A stretch of DNA of 64,000 nt from Marinobacter halotolerans (GCF_008795985.1 NZ_VMHP01000003.1:136786-200785); one strand, 5' to 3'. Numbered from the stretch's first letter, positions 1-17,183 are shown. Translations and numbers: made by a program. Notes: generated by a model from the letters alone, not told the origin.

Positions 1-1729
1 CAGTCGTTTGGTGATGACCATTGGTGAGCCAGCGGTTTCAGCCGCCGCTCCGGCCATGACTGCGCCTTCAGCGAGTTCCGGTGGCAGCCAGTCCGGCGCC
101 TCCGACAATGCGCTGGCCGGCGTTGACTTCCGTCGTGGCGAAGACGGCGAGGGTCGCATCATTGTTGATCTTGGTAGGTCTGACGTTCCGGTTGATCTCT
201 CCGAGCTCGGGGGCAAGATCCGCCTGACCATGGAAGACCTGAACGTACCGGAAGATCTGCGTCGCAGGCTCGACGTTACTGATTTTGCAACGCCCGTCAA
301 CCGTATTGACACCTATATCGAAGATGGCAACGCAGTCGTAGAGATCCAGCCCGATGGCAATTACGACTACATCGCCTACCAGTCTGGTTCTGAGTTCACC
401 GTCAGTGTTGAACGGCTAACGGAGCAGGAAGCTGAGGAGCGCCGCGAGGAGAAATTCCCTTACACCGGCGAGAAACTGTCCCTTAATTTCCAGGACATCG
501 AAGTTCGCTCAGTGCTCCAGCTTATTGCTGACTTTACCGGCCTGAATCTGGTGGCCAGTGACACCGTGAGCGGCAGCATCACGCTGCGCCTGCAAAACGT
601 GCCCTGGGACCAGGCGCTGGATCTGATTCTCAAAACCAAGGGTCTGGACAAGCGTCAGATCGGTAACGTACTGCTCGTGGCGCCGGCTGATGAAATTGCG
701 GCCCGCGAAAGACTGGAGCTCGAGACCGAGAAGCAGATCGCCGAGCTTGCGCCGGTCCGGCTGGATATTGTCCAGGTGAACTATGCCAAGGCCGCAGATA
801 TTGTCTCTCTGATCAAGGCTGATGAAGAGCTGATTTCGGATCGCGGTTTTGTGTCTTCTGATGCCCGGACCAACACCATCAGCGTTCGTGAAACCACGGA
901 GAAGCTTGCTCAGATCCGTCGTCTGGTGTCCACTTGGGACGTTCCGGTGCGGCAGGTATCGATTGAAGCACGGATCGTCCGCGCCCAGACCAACGTGGCG
1001 GAAGATCTGGGTGTTCGTTGGGGCGGCGCAGCCTACGATGTTCGGGGTGATGGTAGTGTCGTGTCTGTGGGCGGCTCACTCTCCGGCGTTCAGGATGCTC
1101 GCGACTCTTCTGCGCCGGGCGTTGGCTTTGCAACCACCTTCCCGGGCGCACTGGCTGTAGATCTGGGTGTGACCGGTCAGGGCGCTTCGTCCTTCGCCCT
1201 TGGCTGGGGTAGTGACGATTATCTGGTTGATCTCGAGCTGTCCGCCCTTGAAAGCGACGGCCAGGCAGAAGTGGTTTCCCAGCCCAGGGTTGTTACCGCC
1301 GATCGCCAGACCGCCTCTATTAAGGCTGGTGAAGAGATTCCTTATCAGGAAGCGTCTTCCAGCGGTGCAACATCGGTATCTTTCAAGGAAGCCGTGCTTT
1401 CACTGGAAGTCACACCTCAGATCACTCCGGACGACAAGATCATCATGGATCTGGTGGTGAATCAGGATTCTCGAGGTGAAGTAACAGGCGGCATTCCGTC
1501 TATTAACACCAACGAGGTTACGACCCAGGTGCTGGTCGGTAACGGTGAAACGGTGGTACTTGGCGGCATCTTCCAGTCAGAGGTGGCGACGACCACGACC
1601 AAGACACCCTTCCTTGGTGATATTCCTTACCTCGGACGCCTTTTTAAGCGGACAGAGCACATTGACGAGCGCAGTGAATTGCTGATCTTCATCACTCCGA
1701 AGATCATCAAGAGTGACCTGATTCAATAA
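1..1729 (+). CDS. pilQ: Type IV pilus secretin PilQ, 3' part (5' end outside window)
   Basis: PilQ forms the outer-membrane ring through which the type IV pilus exits. The reading frame is open to the first base, so the gene starts upstream; the signal peptide and first domain are missing. About 575 residues remain. An AMIN-like beta domain (about residues 40-135) is followed by the secretin N0/STN region beginning near LSLNFQDIEVRSVL, an N1-type domain, and the C-terminal secretin pore domain with the conserved VVSQPRVVTADRQTASIKAG-type segment and the LGDIPYLGRLFK motif. It sits before aroK-aroB, as pilMNOPQ does in Pseudomonas, and ends at a strong intrinsic terminator, so it is probably the last gene of pilMNOPQ. 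Confidence 0.95.
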   Translation, partial: SRLVMTIGEPAVSAAAPAMTAPSASSGGSQSGASDNALAGVDFRRGEDGEGRIIVDLGRSDVPVDLSELGGKIRLTMEDLNVPEDLRRRLDVTDFATPVNRIDTYIEDGNAVVEIQPDGNYDYIAYQSGSEFTVSVERLTEQEAEERREEKFPYTGEKLSLNFQDIEVRSVLQLIADFTGLNLVASDTVSGSITLRLQNVPWDQALDLILKTKGLDKRQIGNVLLVAPADEIAARERLELETEKQIAELAPVRLDIVQVNYAKAADIVSLIKADEELISDRGFVSSDARTNTISVRETTEKLAQIRRLVSTWDVPVRQVSIEARIVRAQTNVAEDLGVRWGGAAYDVRGDGSVVSVGGSLSGVQDARDSSAPGVGFATTFPGALAVDLGVTGQGASSFALGWGSDDYLVDLELSALESDGQAEVVSQPRVVTADRQTASIKAGEEIPYQEASSSGATSVSFKEAVLSLEVTPQITPDDKIIMDLVVNQDSRGEVTGGIPSINTNEVTTQVLVGNGETVVLGGIFQSEVATTTTKTPFLGDIPYLGRLFKRTEHIDERSELLIFITPKIIKSDLIQ

Positions 1730-1744
1730 TCGGTTGTTCGCTGC

Positions 1745-1777
1745 AAAAAGCCGCCGTTTCTACGGCGGTTTTTTTTT
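1745..1777 (+). terminator. Intrinsic terminator after pilQ
   Basis: Stem CCGCCG (1751-1756) and CGGCGG (1763-1768) around a 6-nt loop TTTCTA, followed by nine T (1769-1777) and preceded by five A. This is a classical rho-independent terminator. It isolates the pil operon from aroK, which therefore needs its own promoter in the remaining 78 bp. Confidence 0.93.
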
Positions 1778-1855
1778 GCGGCTGATTTGTGGGAACTTAT
1801 GGAAAGACCGACCCTGTGATATTCTCACTCGCCTGAACACACGTGAGCGGAAGTT

Positions 1856-2422
1856 ATGTCGTTGCCCAAACGAGTTGTCCTGGTTGGCCCAATGGGGGCC
1901 GGCAAAAGCACCATTGGCCGAATGCTGGCCAAGGAGCTGGGCTATCGATTTCTGGATTCCGACCGGATTATTGAAGAGCGGTGTGGTGCCAACATACCGT
2001 GGATCTTTGACGTGGAAGGCGAGGATGGCTTCCGGCAGCGGGAAACCGCAATGCTCAGTGAGCTGTCGGAGCAACCCCAGACCGTGCTTGCAACTGGTGG
2101 CGGAGCGGTCATGCGTGAGGAGAACCATGCCCATCTGAAGCGGGACTCCATGGTTATCTATCTGAAAACCTCCATCGAGCAACAGGTGGAGCGAACCCGC
2201 AAGGATAAGAATCGCCCCCTCCTTCAGAACGACGACCCGGAAGGTGTTCTGAGGCGACTGTTTGCATTGAGGGATCCCATTTATACCGGGCTCGCTGACA
2301 TCGTTATGTACACGGACCGCAAAAGCCCGCGACTGGTGGTGCGTCAACTGGTAAACCGAATGAACCCGAAATCACCCCGGCACCGAAGAAAAGTTGGTAA
2401 AGAAGGCAGAAATCATGCTTGA
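1856..2422 (+). CDS. aroK: Shikimate kinase
   Basis: Phosphorylates shikimate to shikimate-3-phosphate with ATP in the cytoplasmic chorismate pathway. The 188-residue product has the Walker A loop GPMGAGKST at residues 11-19, the D-S-D shikimate-binding segment (FLDSD) and the TGGGAV motif; all are diagnostic of AroK. The length is slightly above the usual 170-180, with a basic C-terminal tail ([12 protein letters not shown]). The ATG at 1856 matches the family N-terminus. The 3' end overlaps the aroB start by 8 bp, which suggests translational coupling. Confidence 0.96.
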   Translation: MSLPKRVVLVGPMGAGKSTIGRMLAKELGYRFLDSDRIIEERCGANIPWIFDVEGEDGFRQRETAMLSELSEQPQTVLATGGGAVMREENHAHLKRDSMVIYLKTSIEQQVERTRKDKNRPLLQNDDPEGVLRRLFALRDPIYTGLADIVMYTDRKSPRLVVRQLVNRMNPKSPRHRRKVGKEGRNHA

Positions 2423-3506
2423 GACAACCAAAGAGCTGAATGTTGAGCTGGGGGATCGAAGTTACCCGATCATTATCGGCCAGGCATTATTGGGAACCAT
2501 GGACCTGACACCCTGGGTTGTAGGCGCCCAGGTTATGATTGTGACCAACGAAACAGTGGCGCCCCTGTATCTCGAATCCGCCAAAGCCTGTTTTCCAGGC
2601 AAACAGGTGGATACCTTGATTCTGCCGGATGGTGAGCAGTACAAAGACTGGCAGACCCTGAACCTGATTTTTGATGGCCTGTTGGAGAAGCGTCATTCCC
2701 GTAAAACTACCCTGGTGGCGCTGGGTGGCGGTGTCGTCGGGGATATGACCGGATTTGCAGCAGCCTCTTACCAGCGCGGGGTGGCTTTTGTGCAGATCCC
2801 GACCACGCTGCTGTCTCAGGTGGACTCATCCGTTGGGGGCAAGACCGGCATTAACCATCCGCTGGGTAAGAACATGATCGGTGCGTTCCATCAGCCGGAA
2901 ATGGTACTGATTGATACGGAAAGCCTGAAATCCCTGCCAGCGCGCGAAGTTTCCGCGGGCCTGGCCGAGGTGATCAAATACGGCCTGATCCGGGCGCCGG
3001 AATTTCTGGCCTGGCTCGAGCGCAACGTCTCCGCATTGCTGGATCTAGAGCAGGAGGCGCTGGCTGAGGCCATCTACCGATCCTGTGCCTGCAAAGCAGA
3101 GGTTGTGGCCCTTGACGAGAGAGAAGGGGGGCTGCGGGCGATCCTGAACCTGGGTCATACCTTTGGCCACGCCATTGAAACATTCGCCGGCTACGGCAAG
3201 GTGCTGCACGGCGAGGCAGTTGGCACCGGGATGATGATGGCGGCGGACCTTTCCGCAAGGCAGGGCTGGATTACAGATCAGGATCGGGACCGTGCCATTC
3301 GTCTGATTGAAAGCGCCAGGCTGCCGAACCGTGCGCCGGCGGGCATGACGCCTGACGATTTTCTCAGGTTGATGGCCGTGGATAAAAAAAATGTCGACGG
3401 CACTCTGAGGCTTGTAGCTCTGCGCGCACTGGGTGATGCAGTGGTTACCGGTGAAATAAACTCGCAGCATCTCAGCAGCACGCTGACCACCTATTGTCTG
3501 AATTGA
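2415..3506 (+). CDS. aroB: 3-dehydroquinate synthase
   Basis: Converts DAHP to 3-dehydroquinate, the second step of the shikimate pathway, using NAD+ and a divalent metal. The ATG at 2415 gives 363 residues beginning [13 protein letters not shown], the usual N-terminus. A TTG 21 bp upstream in frame is less likely. The NAD-binding glycine-rich segment [11 protein letters not shown], the [19 protein letters not shown] block and the metal-binding [11 protein letters not shown] segment are all intact. It overlaps aroK and is followed 9 bp later by damX, as in enterobacteria and pseudomonads. Confidence 0.97.
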   Translation: MLETTKELNVELGDRSYPIIIGQALLGTMDLTPWVVGAQVMIVTNETVAPLYLESAKACFPGKQVDTLILPDGEQYKDWQTLNLIFDGLLEKRHSRKTTLVALGGGVVGDMTGFAAASYQRGVAFVQIPTTLLSQVDSSVGGKTGINHPLGKNMIGAFHQPEMVLIDTESLKSLPAREVSAGLAEVIKYGLIRAPEFLAWLERNVSALLDLEQEALAEAIYRSCACKAEVVALDEREGGLRAILNLGHTFGHAIETFAGYGKVLHGEAVGTGMMMAADLSARQGWITDQDRDRAIRLIESARLPNRAPAGMTPDDFLRLMAVDKKNVDGTLRLVALRALGDAVVTGEINSQHLSSTLTTYCLN

Positions 3507-3515
3507 GAGCAGGGA

Positions 3516-4949
<1,434 letters not shown>

Positions 4950-5067
4950 TCCTCTGAAATTCGCACGGCCGGGATTCTGCTTTAAAAACAACAGGTTTTG
5001 CCTCCCTTTCCCTTTAGGTGACCCTCGTAACTGACGTCTGGGCGCCCTAATATTAAACCTCTTTGGT

Positions 5068-5096
5068 TTGAGTACGTATTTGTACGCGTGTAAAAT
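5068..5096 (+). promoter_or_regulatory. Probable sigma-70 promoter of gltBD
   Basis: TTGAGT (5068-5073), a 17-nt spacer and TAAAAT (5091-5096), about 95 bp before gltB. It is the best match in the 241-bp damX-gltB gap. The spacer holds a small inverted repeat CGTA-TTTG-TACG that might be an operator; this is speculative. Confidence 0.6.
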
Positions 5097-5190
5097 AGCC
5101 AGCCCCCATTTTCAGTGTCAAAGAATGCATAACCGGGCTTTTCTTGGTTAAATCTTTGATTGAAAAGCATTTCTACGCGAGAGAACGCTT

Positions 5191-8100
5191 ATGATGACAG
5201 GTTTGTATCATCCCGATGAATTCAGGGACAACTGCGGCTTTGGCCTGATCGCCCATATGAAGGGCGAGGCCAGCCACAAGTTGTTGCAAACTGCCATTGA
5301 GTCGCTGACCTGCATGACCCACCGAGGTGGTATCGCGGCAGACGGCAAGACCGGTGATGGTTGCGGGCTGTTGATTCAGAGCCCGGATGCTTTTCTGCGC
5401 AAGGCTGCCAGGGAATGCTTTGGCAAAGCGCCGGAGGGCCAGTTTGCGGTAGGCCAGGTGTTTCTGAGCCCGGATGAATCCAGGGCCAGTGCGGGCCGAG
5501 CCGCCATTGAAAAGCGCCTGACCGAGCAGGGTCTGGAAGTCATGGGATGGCGCAAGGTGCCCACCGATGACAGCTGTCTCGGCCCCATGGCGCTGGATTG
5601 CATGCCCTGGATCGAGCAGGTCTTTGTTGTGCCGAACAAGCAGACAGAGCAGGAGTTCGCGATCGCGCTATTCGTTGGCCGTCGCCACGCAGAGCGGGAT
5701 ATGGCGGAGGATTCAGAGTTCTACATCTGCAGCCTTTCGCATCGCACTCTGGCCTATAAAGGCCTGATGATGCCCGCCGATCTTGCCAACTTTTACAAGG
5801 ATCTGGGTGACCCTGATCTGCAGACGGCTATCTGCGTGTTTCACCAGCGTTTTTCCACCAACACCATGCCCAAGTGGCCGTTGGCCCAGCCGTTCCGCTA
5901 CCTGGCACACAATGGTGAGATCAACACTGTCGATGGCAACCGGAACTGGGCCATTGCCCGGGCCGCCAAGTTCAGCTCGCCATCACTGCCGGACCTCCAG
6001 ACCTTGCAGCCGCTGGTCAACCTGACCGGTTCGGACTCTTCCAGCATGGACAACATGCTGGAGGTGCTACTCGCAGGTGGTGTGGATCTGTTCCGTGCCG
6101 TGCGGATGATGATTCCGCCGGCCTGGCAGAATGTGGATACCATGGATTCCGAGTTGCGTGCCTTCTATGAATACAACTCCATGCACATGGAACCCTGGGA
6201 TGGTCCGGCCGGACTGGTGCTTTCCGATGGCCGTTATGCGGTCTGTATGCTCGATCGCAACGGCTTGCGCCCGGCACGCTGGGTTATTACCAAGGACGAT
6301 TTCATCACCCTGGCATCTGAAATCGGAACCTACGGCTACAAGCCCGAGGATGTGGTGGCCAAAGGCCGTGTCGGACCCGGCCAGATGCTGGCAATCGATA
6401 CCGAGTCCGGTGAAGTTCTGCATACCAAGGATGTGGATCAGCGTCTTAAGAAGGCCCAGCCGTACAAGCAGTGGCTGCGGGATAATTCCCTGAGGGTGGA
6501 AGCCACCCTCAACCAGGAAACCCCGGACTTCAAACTGATGAAATCGGAAGATCTCCAGGTTCATCAGAAGATGTTCATGGTGTCCTACGAGGAGCGGGAC
6601 CAGGTCCTGCGTCCGCTGGCGGAAAATGGCCAGGAAGCCGTCGGCTCAATGGGCGATGATACGCCCATGGCGGTGCTTTCCAGCCGTGTACGCCACGTCG
6701 CGGATTACTTCCGTCAGAAGTTTGCACAGGTCACCAACCCTGCGATCGACCCGCTGCGGGAATCCATCGTTATGTCCCTCGAGACTTGCATTGGTGCCGA
6801 GCGCAACGTGTTCGAGGAAACCCCGGAACACGCAAACCGGATCATTTTGACGACGCCGGTGCTGTCGCCAGCCAAGTTCCTGAAAATCGAAAATAATGAA
6901 CGGCCCGGTTTCGAGGTCGCCCGCATTCCCATGGGTTACAGCCCGGAAATGGGCCTGGAAAAGGCCATTGAGGCGATCTGTCAGAGCGCCGAGCAGGCGG
7001 TTCGTGACGGCAAGGTCATTCTGATACTGAGCGATAAGGATCTGAAAGAGGGCGAGTTGCCCGCCAACGCCATGATGGCGACCGGCGCGGTTCACCATCA
7101 CCTGGTCAAAAATGGTCTGCGTTGCGATTCCAATATTCTGGTTGAAACTGGCTGGGCCAGGGATCCGCACCACTTTGCTGTACTTTTCGGGTTTGGCGCC
7201 ACCGCCGTTTATCCATACCTGGCCTTCCAGGTGCTGAATGATCTGATTCGCACCGGTGAGATCATGATGGACCCGATTGATGCGAAGAATAATTATCGCA
7301 AGGGCATCAACAAGGGCCTGCTAAAAATCCTGTCCAAGATGGGCATATCGACCATTACATCCTACCGTGGTGCCCAGCTGTTCGAGGCGATCGGTCTTGC
7401 GGATGAGCTGGTCGATCTGTGTTTCAAGGGCGTGCCTAACCGCATCCAGGGCGCAGGCTTCTATGAATTCCAGCAGGATCAGGAAGAGCTGGCGAAGGTG
7501 GCGTGGAAACCCCGCAAACCGATTTCCCAGGGTGGTCTGCTGAAATATGTGCACGGCCAGGAATACCATGCCTTCAATCCGGATGTGGTCGCCAAGCTCC
7601 AGGAAGCGGTGACCAGCGGCGATTACGGTCATTATATGGAGTATGCCGGGCTGGTGAACGAGCGCCCGGTTTCCACACTTCGAGATCTGCTGGTATTCCG
7701 CAAGGATCTGAAATCCATTGACCTGTCTGAAGTAGAACCGGTTGAGAACATCTTCCCCCGCTTCGACTCGGCGGCGATGTCTCTGGGTGCGCTATCGCCG
7801 GAGGCCCACGAGGCGCTGGCCATGGCCATGAACACCCTGGGTGGGCGCTCGAACTCCGGTGAGGGGGGTGAAGATCCCGCCCGCTACGGCACAGACAAAC
7901 GCTCGAAGATCAAGCAGGTTGCCTCCGGACGTTTCGGCGTGACCGCGGAATATCTGCGCAGTGCCGATGTCATGCAGATCAAGGTCGCCCAGGGCGCCAA
8001 GCCCGGTGAGGGTGGCCAGCTGCCCGGTGGCAAGGTCAATGACCTGATCGCCCGTTTGCGTTATTCGGTGCCGGGCGTGACCCTGATCTCGCCGCCGCCG

Positions 8101-9639
8101 CACCACGATATCTATTCCATCGAGGATCTCGCGCAGCTGATTTTTGACCTCAAGCAGGTAAACCCGAAGGCCCTGGTGTCCGTGAAACTGGTCTCCGAGC
8201 CGGGCGTGGGTACGATTGCCGCTGGTGTGGCGAAAGCCTATGCCGACCTGATCACGGTATCCGGTTACGACGGCGGAACGGCGGCCAGCCCGCTGACCTC
8301 CATCCGTTATGCCGGTTCGCCCTGGGAGCTCGGGCTGAGCGAAACCCAGCAGGCGCTGCGGGCCAACGACCTGCGAGGCAAGATTCGCCTGCAGACGGAC
8401 GGTGGCATTAAGACCGGACTGGACGTGGTTAAGGGCGCCATTCTCGGTGCCGAGAGCTTCGGCTTCGGCACCACGCCCATGGTGGCGTTGGGCTGTAAAT
8501 ACCTGCGCATCTGTCACCTGAACAATTGCGCAACCGGTGTGGCCACGCAGAATGAGCACCTGCGGCAAGAGCACTTCAACGGCACCGTGGAAATGGCTAT
8601 GAATTTCTTCCGCTTTGTGGCGGAAGAAACCCGTGGCTGGTTGGCGCAACTGGGAGTTCGGAGCCTGGAAGAGCTGGTAGGACGTGTTGATTTGCTTGAA
8701 CGCCTGCCGGGTGACACGCCCCGTCAGCAGAAGCTCGATCTCTCGCGTCTGCTGAGTAATGACCATATTCCGGCAGACAAGCCCAATACCTGTCAGGTTG
8801 AACGCAACCACCCGTTTGACCCGGGCAACCTGGCGGAAGAGATGGTTCGGGACATCGCCGCGACTATCGCCGACAAGAAGGGCGGTGAGTTCGCTTACCG
8901 GGTAACCAACTGCGACCGTTCTATCGGCGCGCGGCTGTCCGGCGAAATTGCCGAACAGCACGGCAACCAGGGCATGGTGTCTGCGCCGATCACGCTTAAC
9001 CTGACTGGCACAGCGGGTCAGAGCTTTGGCGTGTGGAACGTGGGCGGCCTGAATCTGATTCTGGAAGGCGATGCCAACGATTACGTGGGCAAGGGCATGA
9101 CCGGCGGCAAGCTGGTGGTGCGCCCGCCGACAGGCAGTAGTTTCAAGTCACAGGAGACGTCCATTGTCGGTAACACTTGCCTGTATGGCGCAACGGGCGG
9201 CAAGCTCTTTGCAGCAGGCACTGCCGGCGAGCGTTTCGGGGTGCGGAACTCCGGTGCCCATGCGGTTGTTGAGGGCGTGGGCGACCACTGCTGCGAGTAT
9301 ATGACCGGCGGACTGGTGACCGTCCTCGGCACAACCGGCCACAACTTCGGTGCCGGCATGACCGGTGGTTTCGCCTACGTACTGGACGTGAACAACACCT
9401 TTGTGGACAAGTACAACCACGAGCTGGTGGAAATACAGCGGATTTCCAGCGAGGAAATGGAGTCCTACCGGAACCATCTCCGCGGTGTGATTCGCGAGCA
9501 TATCTCTGAAACGTCCAGCGAGTGGGCAGAGCACATTCTGAACAATTTCGACGACTACATTGGCCGCTTCTGGCTGGTGAAGCCAAAGGCCGCCAACCTG
9601 CGCAGCCTGTTGGCCAGTACCCGGGCCCGCCCGGAATAA
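5191..9639 (+). CDS. gltB: Glutamate synthase (NADPH) large subunit
   Basis: The 1482-residue large subunit of GOGAT makes two glutamates from glutamine and 2-oxoglutarate. The first 14 residues are a propeptide: Cys15 in DNCGFGL is the expected N-terminal nucleophile of the class II amidotransferase domain after processing. Next come the central domain, the FMN-binding synthase barrel, the [3Fe-4S] cysteines C1102, C1108 and C1113 (motif [12 protein letters not shown]), and the C-terminal GXG beta-helix domain. Length and order are normal. gltD follows after 78 bp that hold a perfect hairpin, so the two subunits are co-transcribed with a structured spacer. Confidence 0.98.
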   Translation: MMTGLYHPDEFRDNCGFGLIAHMKGEASHKLLQTAIESLTCMTHRGGIAADGKTGDGCGLLIQSPDAFLRKAARECFGKAPEGQFAVGQVFLSPDESRASAGRAAIEKRLTEQGLEVMGWRKVPTDDSCLGPMALDCMPWIEQVFVVPNKQTEQEFAIALFVGRRHAERDMAEDSEFYICSLSHRTLAYKGLMMPADLANFYKDLGDPDLQTAICVFHQRFSTNTMPKWPLAQPFRYLAHNGEINTVDGNRNWAIARAAKFSSPSLPDLQTLQPLVNLTGSDSSSMDNMLEVLLAGGVDLFRAVRMMIPPAWQNVDTMDSELRAFYEYNSMHMEPWDGPAGLVLSDGRYAVCMLDRNGLRPARWVITKDDFITLASEIGTYGYKPEDVVAKGRVGPGQMLAIDTESGEVLHTKDVDQRLKKAQPYKQWLRDNSLRVEATLNQETPDFKLMKSEDLQVHQKMFMVSYEERDQVLRPLAENGQEAVGSMGDDTPMAVLSSRVRHVADYFRQKFAQVTNPAIDPLRESIVMSLETCIGAERNVFEETPEHANRIILTTPVLSPAKFLKIENNERPGFEVARIPMGYSPEMGLEKAIEAICQSAEQAVRDGKVILILSDKDLKEGELPANAMMATGAVHHHLVKNGLRCDSNILVETGWARDPHHFAVLFGFGATAVYPYLAFQVLNDLIRTGEIMMDPIDAKNNYRKGINKGLLKILSKMGISTITSYRGAQLFEAIGLADELVDLCFKGVPNRIQGAGFYEFQQDQEELAKVAWKPRKPISQGGLLKYVHGQEYHAFNPDVVAKLQEAVTSGDYGHYMEYAGLVNERPVSTLRDLLVFRKDLKSIDLSEVEPVENIFPRFDSAAMSLGALSPEAHEALAMAMNTLGGRSNSGEGGEDPARYGTDKRSKIKQVASGRFGVTAEYLRSADVMQIKVAQGAKPGEGGQLPGGKVNDLIARLRYSVPGVTLISPPPHHDIYSIEDLAQLIFDLKQVNPKALVSVKLVSEPGVGTIAAGVAKAYADLITVSGYDGGTAASPLTSIRYAGSPWELGLSETQQALRANDLRGKIRLQTDGGIKTGLDVVKGAILGAESFGFGTTPMVALGCKYLRICHLNNCATGVATQNEHLRQEHFNGTVEMAMNFFRFVAEETRGWLAQLGVRSLEELVGRVDLLERLPGDTPRQQKLDLSRLLSNDHIPADKPNTCQVERNHPFDPGNLAEEMVRDIAATIADKKGGEFAYRVTNCDRSIGARLSGEIAEQHGNQGMVSAPITLNLTGTAGQSFGVWNVGGLNLILEGDANDYVGKGMTGGKLVVRPPTGSSFKSQETSIVGNTCLYGATGGKLFAAGTAGERFGVRNSGAHAVVEGVGDHCCEYMTGGLVTVLGTTGHNFGAGMTGGFAYVLDVNNTFVDKYNHELVEIQRISSEEMESYRNHLRGVIREHISETSSEWAEHILNNFDDYIGRFWLVKPKAANLRSLLASTRARPE

Positions 9640-12203
<2,564 letters not shown>

Positions 12204-12216
12204 TCCTGGCTAGAAA

Positions 12217-12254
12217 CATTGACCTGCGGGGTCTATAGTCCCCGTAAGTCAATG
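12217..12254. repeat. 38-bp near-perfect palindrome between hemE and the PilZ gene
   Basis: The left arm CATTGACCTGCGGGG (12217-12231) pairs with the right arm CCCCGTAAGTCAATG (12240-12254), with one C/A mismatch and one G-T pair. The centre TCTATAGT is itself mostly symmetric. No T-run follows. It could be a factor-independent transcript end, an mRNA stabiliser or a dimeric-protein operator; the sequence does not decide between them. Confidence 0.85.
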
Positions 12255-12274
12255 ACAACAGCCGGAGCAGCCTC

Positions 12275-12643
12275 TTGCCTGCAAAACCCTCTGAAAAGCG
12301 ACGTTTTCACCGAATCTCCTTTGACGCGGAGTGCGAACTCCATTGTCGTGACGCTGTTTGGGCGAGCGAAGTGCTGGATATTTCGCTGAAAGGCGTGCTC
12401 GTCAAGCGTCCACCGAACTGGGACGTGCCGCTGAAAGAGCCTTGTGAGGTGATCATTCTGCTGGACGATCATGAAACCGGCATCGTTATGGCCGTTGAGC
12501 TTCGCCACATCGAGCCCCACCGTTTGGGTTTCAAATGTCAGTACATCGACCTGGAAAGTGCGACTCATTTGAAACGGCTGGTGGAGCTCAATCTTGGTGA
12601 CCAGACGCTGCTCGAGCGGGAATTCGCCCACCTGATCGAATGA
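12275..12643 (+). CDS. Small PilZ-domain protein, probable cyclic-di-GMP receptor
   Basis: A 122-residue single-domain protein. The c-di-GMP binding signature is present: RRFHR (RxxxR) near residue 9 and DISLKG (D/N-x-S-x-x-G) about 30 residues later, so it should bind c-di-GMP. It has no membrane segment or output domain, so it probably acts by protein contact. The start is TTG at 12275, with GGAG at 12264-12267 and 7-nt spacing; no ATG fits. It lies 20 bp after the hemE/pilZ palindrome and is convergent with radA, only 2 bp apart. Its target is unknown. The proximity to pilQ is suggestive only. Confidence 0.85.
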   Translation: MPAKPSEKRRFHRISFDAECELHCRDAVWASEVLDISLKGVLVKRPPNWDVPLKEPCEVIILLDDHETGIVMAVELRHIEPHRLGFKCQYIDLESATHLKRLVELNLGDQTLLEREFAHLIE

Positions 12644-12645
12644 AC

Positions 12646-14021
12646 CTAGAGGTCTTCCAGAGCAGAGAGTGCGTCACTTAGCTTGGCAACTGGAATAACC
12701 TTCATTCCTTCAATTGCCTTGCGTGGTGCGTTTGCCTTGGGCACCAGTGCCCGGGTAAAACCGTGCTTGGAGGCCTCGTAAATGCGCTCCTGGCCGCTGG
12801 GGACCGGCCGGATTTCCCCGGACAGGCCCACCTCGCCGAAAATCACCAGATCCTGAGGCAACGCCCGGTCCCGAAAAGAGGAAACAATGGCTGCCAGCAG
12901 GGCCAGATCGGCACTGGTTTCATTTACCTTTACGCCACCGACCACATTCACAAACACATCCTGATCCGACACATGCATGCCCCCATGGCGGTGCAGTACC
13001 GCCAGAAGCATCGCCAGCCGGTTCTGGTCCAGACCCACGGCAACCCGGCGCGGATAGCCGCCCTGGGCCGTATCCACCAGCGCCTGGATTTCCACCAGCA
13101 TGGGCCGGGTGCCTTCCCAGACCACCATCACCACGCTGCCCGGTGCCGCTTCCTCGCCCCGGTTCAGGAAAATGGCACTGGGATTCTTTACCTCTTTCAG
13201 GCCCTGTTCAAGCATGGCAAACACCCCCAGCTCATTCACCGCGCCAAAGCGGTTCTTGATGCCCCGCAGGGTGCGGTAGCGGCTGTCGCTTGAGCCTTCC
13301 AGCAGAATGGAGCAGTCGATCATATGCTCCAGAACCTTCGGCCCGGCCAGGCTGCCGTCCTTGGTGACATGGCCAACAAGAAACAGGATGGTGCCGGTCT
13401 GCTTGGCAAAGCGGGTAAGGTAAGCGGCACTCTCCCGTACCTGGGATACGCTGCCCGGTGCTGATTCGGAGTCCGCCACGTGCATCACCTGGATACTATC
13501 CACCACCAGGATGCGAGGCTTTTCCGTTTCGGCAATCTGCATTACCCGCTCAACGCTGGTTTCCGACAGCATTTTCAGATCCCGGGTGGGCAGGCCCAGG
13601 CGTTTGGCGCGCATGGCCACCTGCTGCAGGGATTCCTCGCCGGTCACGTAGAGAGCGGGGGTGCTGGCGGCCAGATGGCAGACCGCCTGCAGTAGCAGGG
13701 TACTTTTGCCCGCGCCCGGGTGACCGCCCATCAGAATGGCGGACCCCTCTACCAGTCCGCCGCCCAGCACGCGGTCAAATTCTGCCATGCCGGAGCTGAT
13801 GCGTGGCTGCTCCGCCAGACTGACGTCGTCCAGGCTCTGGACCTCTGCCAGGCTGCCGGCAAAGCCCTCAAATCGCTGGCCACGGTTGCCCTTGGCGCTG
13901 CCGCCGACACCGCGAACCTCGTTGATGGTGTTCCAGGCCTGGCAGGCCGTACACTGGCCCTGCCATTTGGAATAGTCTGCGCCACATTCGGTGCAGACAA
14001 AGGCCGTTCTGGCTTTTGCCA

Positions 14022-14022
<1 letters not shown>
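12646..14022 (-). CDS. radA: DNA repair protein RadA
   Basis: RecA-like ATPase that helps branch migration and recombination intermediate processing. The 458 residues show the N-terminal zinc finger (CTECGADYSKWQGQCTAC), Walker A GGHPGAGKST, the RadA-specific KNRFG motif (IKNRFGAVNE) and a C-terminal Lon-protease-like domain. The ATG shares one base with the ettA stop (TGATG), so the two genes are coupled. Normal length; no odd features. Confidence 0.97.
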
Positions 14023-15683
<1,661 letters not shown>

Positions 15684-15926
15684 AAAGGCGGCTTCCTCTT
15701 TTGAATTCGCGTTCGAATCAGGAGCTCTGAAACGGATCTTTTGAATAACTGAGTACCGTAGCGAAACCGCCCGGCTATGGCAATTGGTGTCTTTTGCACG
15801 TCTTGCCGCCGGATGACGCATGTGTCGGTATCTACGGAAAGCCCAAAGGATGATTTTGCACCCGTTTGTAAGCTAGAATAGGCGCCCATTTTTCCGGGCA
15901 GCTAAGCACATAGAGGCAGCGCATCC

Positions 15927-17183
15927 ATGTTTAATCGTGATATGAAAATCGCCGGCTACGACGACGAACTCTGGAACGCCATGCAGGCGGAAACCGAGCG
16001 GCAGGAGGCTCACATTGAGCTGATCGCCTCGGAGAACTACACCAGCCCGCGGGTTATGGAAGCGCAGGGCAGTGTGCTGACCAACAAGTACGCCGAAGGT
16101 TACCCCGGCAAGCGTTACTACGGTGGTTGTGAGTTTGTCGACATCGCCGAGGACCTGGCAATCAGCCGCGCCAAAGAGCTGTTTGGCGCCGCCTATGCCA
16201 ACGTGCAGCCCCATTCCGGCTCGCAGGCCAACTCTGCGGTGTTCATGGCGTTGCTGAAGCCGGGTGATACCGTGCTGGGTATGAGCCTGGCCCATGGCGG
16301 TCACCTGACCCACGGTGCCAGCGTGAACTTCTCGGGCAAGATCTACAACGCCGTTCAGTACGGCATCGATACTGATACCGGCCTGATCGACTATGACGAC
16401 GTCGAGCGTCTGGCCCTCGAACACAAGCCGAAGATGATCATTGCCGGCTTCTCGGCTTACTCCCAGGCTCTGGATTTTGCCCGTTTCCGCGCCATTGCAG
16501 ACAAGGTGGACGCCTACCTGTTCGTCGATATGGCTCACGTGGCTGGTCTGGTTGCCGCTGGCGTCTATCCGGACCCGGTGCCCCACGCCCACGTGATCGC
16601 CACCACTACCCACAAGACGCTGCGTGGCCCCCGTGGCGGCCTGATTCTGGCCTGTGACGATGCGGATCTGCAGAAGAAGCTGAATTCCTCCGTGTTCCCC
16701 GGTGGCCAGGGTGGCCCGCTGATGCACGTGATTGCCGCCAAGGCGGTCTGCTTCAAGGAAGCCATGGGTGATGATTTCAAGGCTTACCAGCGTCAGGTGA
16801 TCAAGAATGCCAAGGCGATGGCGGACGTGTTTGTTTCCCGCGGATTTGACGTGATTTCCGGCGGTACAGAGAACCACCTGTTCCTGGTCAGCCTGATCAA
16901 GCAGGACATTACCGGTAAAGACGCCGATGCAGCTCTGGGTAAGGCGCACATCACCGTTAACAAGAACGCGGTCCCCAACGATCCGCGCTCGCCGTTTGTC
17001 ACGTCCGGCCTGCGCATTGGTACGCCCGCCGTGACCACCCGTGGCTTTGGCGAGTCCGAGTGTCGGGACCTGGCCGGCTGGATGTGTGATGTGCTGGACA
17101 ACCTTGAAGACGACGCCGTTAACAACCGGGTTCGCGAGCAGGTGGAAGCCCTGTGCAAGCGTTTCCCGGTCTATGCCGGCTAA
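15927..17183 (+). CDS. glyA: Serine hydroxymethyltransferase
   Basis: PLP enzyme that interconverts serine and glycine and supplies 5,10-methylene-tetrahydrofolate. The 418 residues match GlyA throughout, including the active-site lysine in [13 protein letters not shown] and the [12 protein letters not shown] segment. The gene is divergent from ettA across 243 bp that hold both promoters; a TAGAAT at 15874-15879 is a possible -10, but no convincing -35 accompanies it. No glycine riboswitch was recognised. nrdR starts 66 bp downstream, as in Pseudomonas. Confidence 0.98.
   Translation: MFNRDMKIAGYDDELWNAMQAETERQEAHIELIASENYTSPRVMEAQGSVLTNKYAEGYPGKRYYGGCEFVDIAEDLAISRAKELFGAAYANVQPHSGSQANSAVFMALLKPGDTVLGMSLAHGGHLTHGASVNFSGKIYNAVQYGIDTDTGLIDYDDVERLALEHKPKMIIAGFSAYSQALDFARFRAIADKVDAYLFVDMAHVAGLVAAGVYPDPVPHAHVIATTTHKTLRGPRGGLILACDDADLQKKLNSSVFPGGQGGPLMHVIAAKAVCFKEAMGDDFKAYQRQVIKNAKAMADVFVSRGFDVISGGTENHLFLVSLIKQDITGKDADAALGKAHITVNKNAVPNDPRSPFVTSGLRIGTPAVTTRGFGESECRDLAGWMCDVLDNLEDDAVNNRVREQVEALCKRFPVYAG

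Noticed and set aside
7792..8961. 389-codon open frame on the minus strand opposite gltB
   Set aside because: Lies wholly inside the GltB synthase domain; low-complexity translation with no motif.
12219..12239. Promoter TTGACC with TATAGT in the hemE/pilZ palindrome
   Set aside because: The two boxes are only 9 bp apart, far from the 15-19 bp needed; the similarity follows from the palindrome.
15873..16949. 358-codon open frame on the minus strand opposite glyA
   Set aside because: Shadow of glyA; a Gly/His/Val-rich translation without family features.
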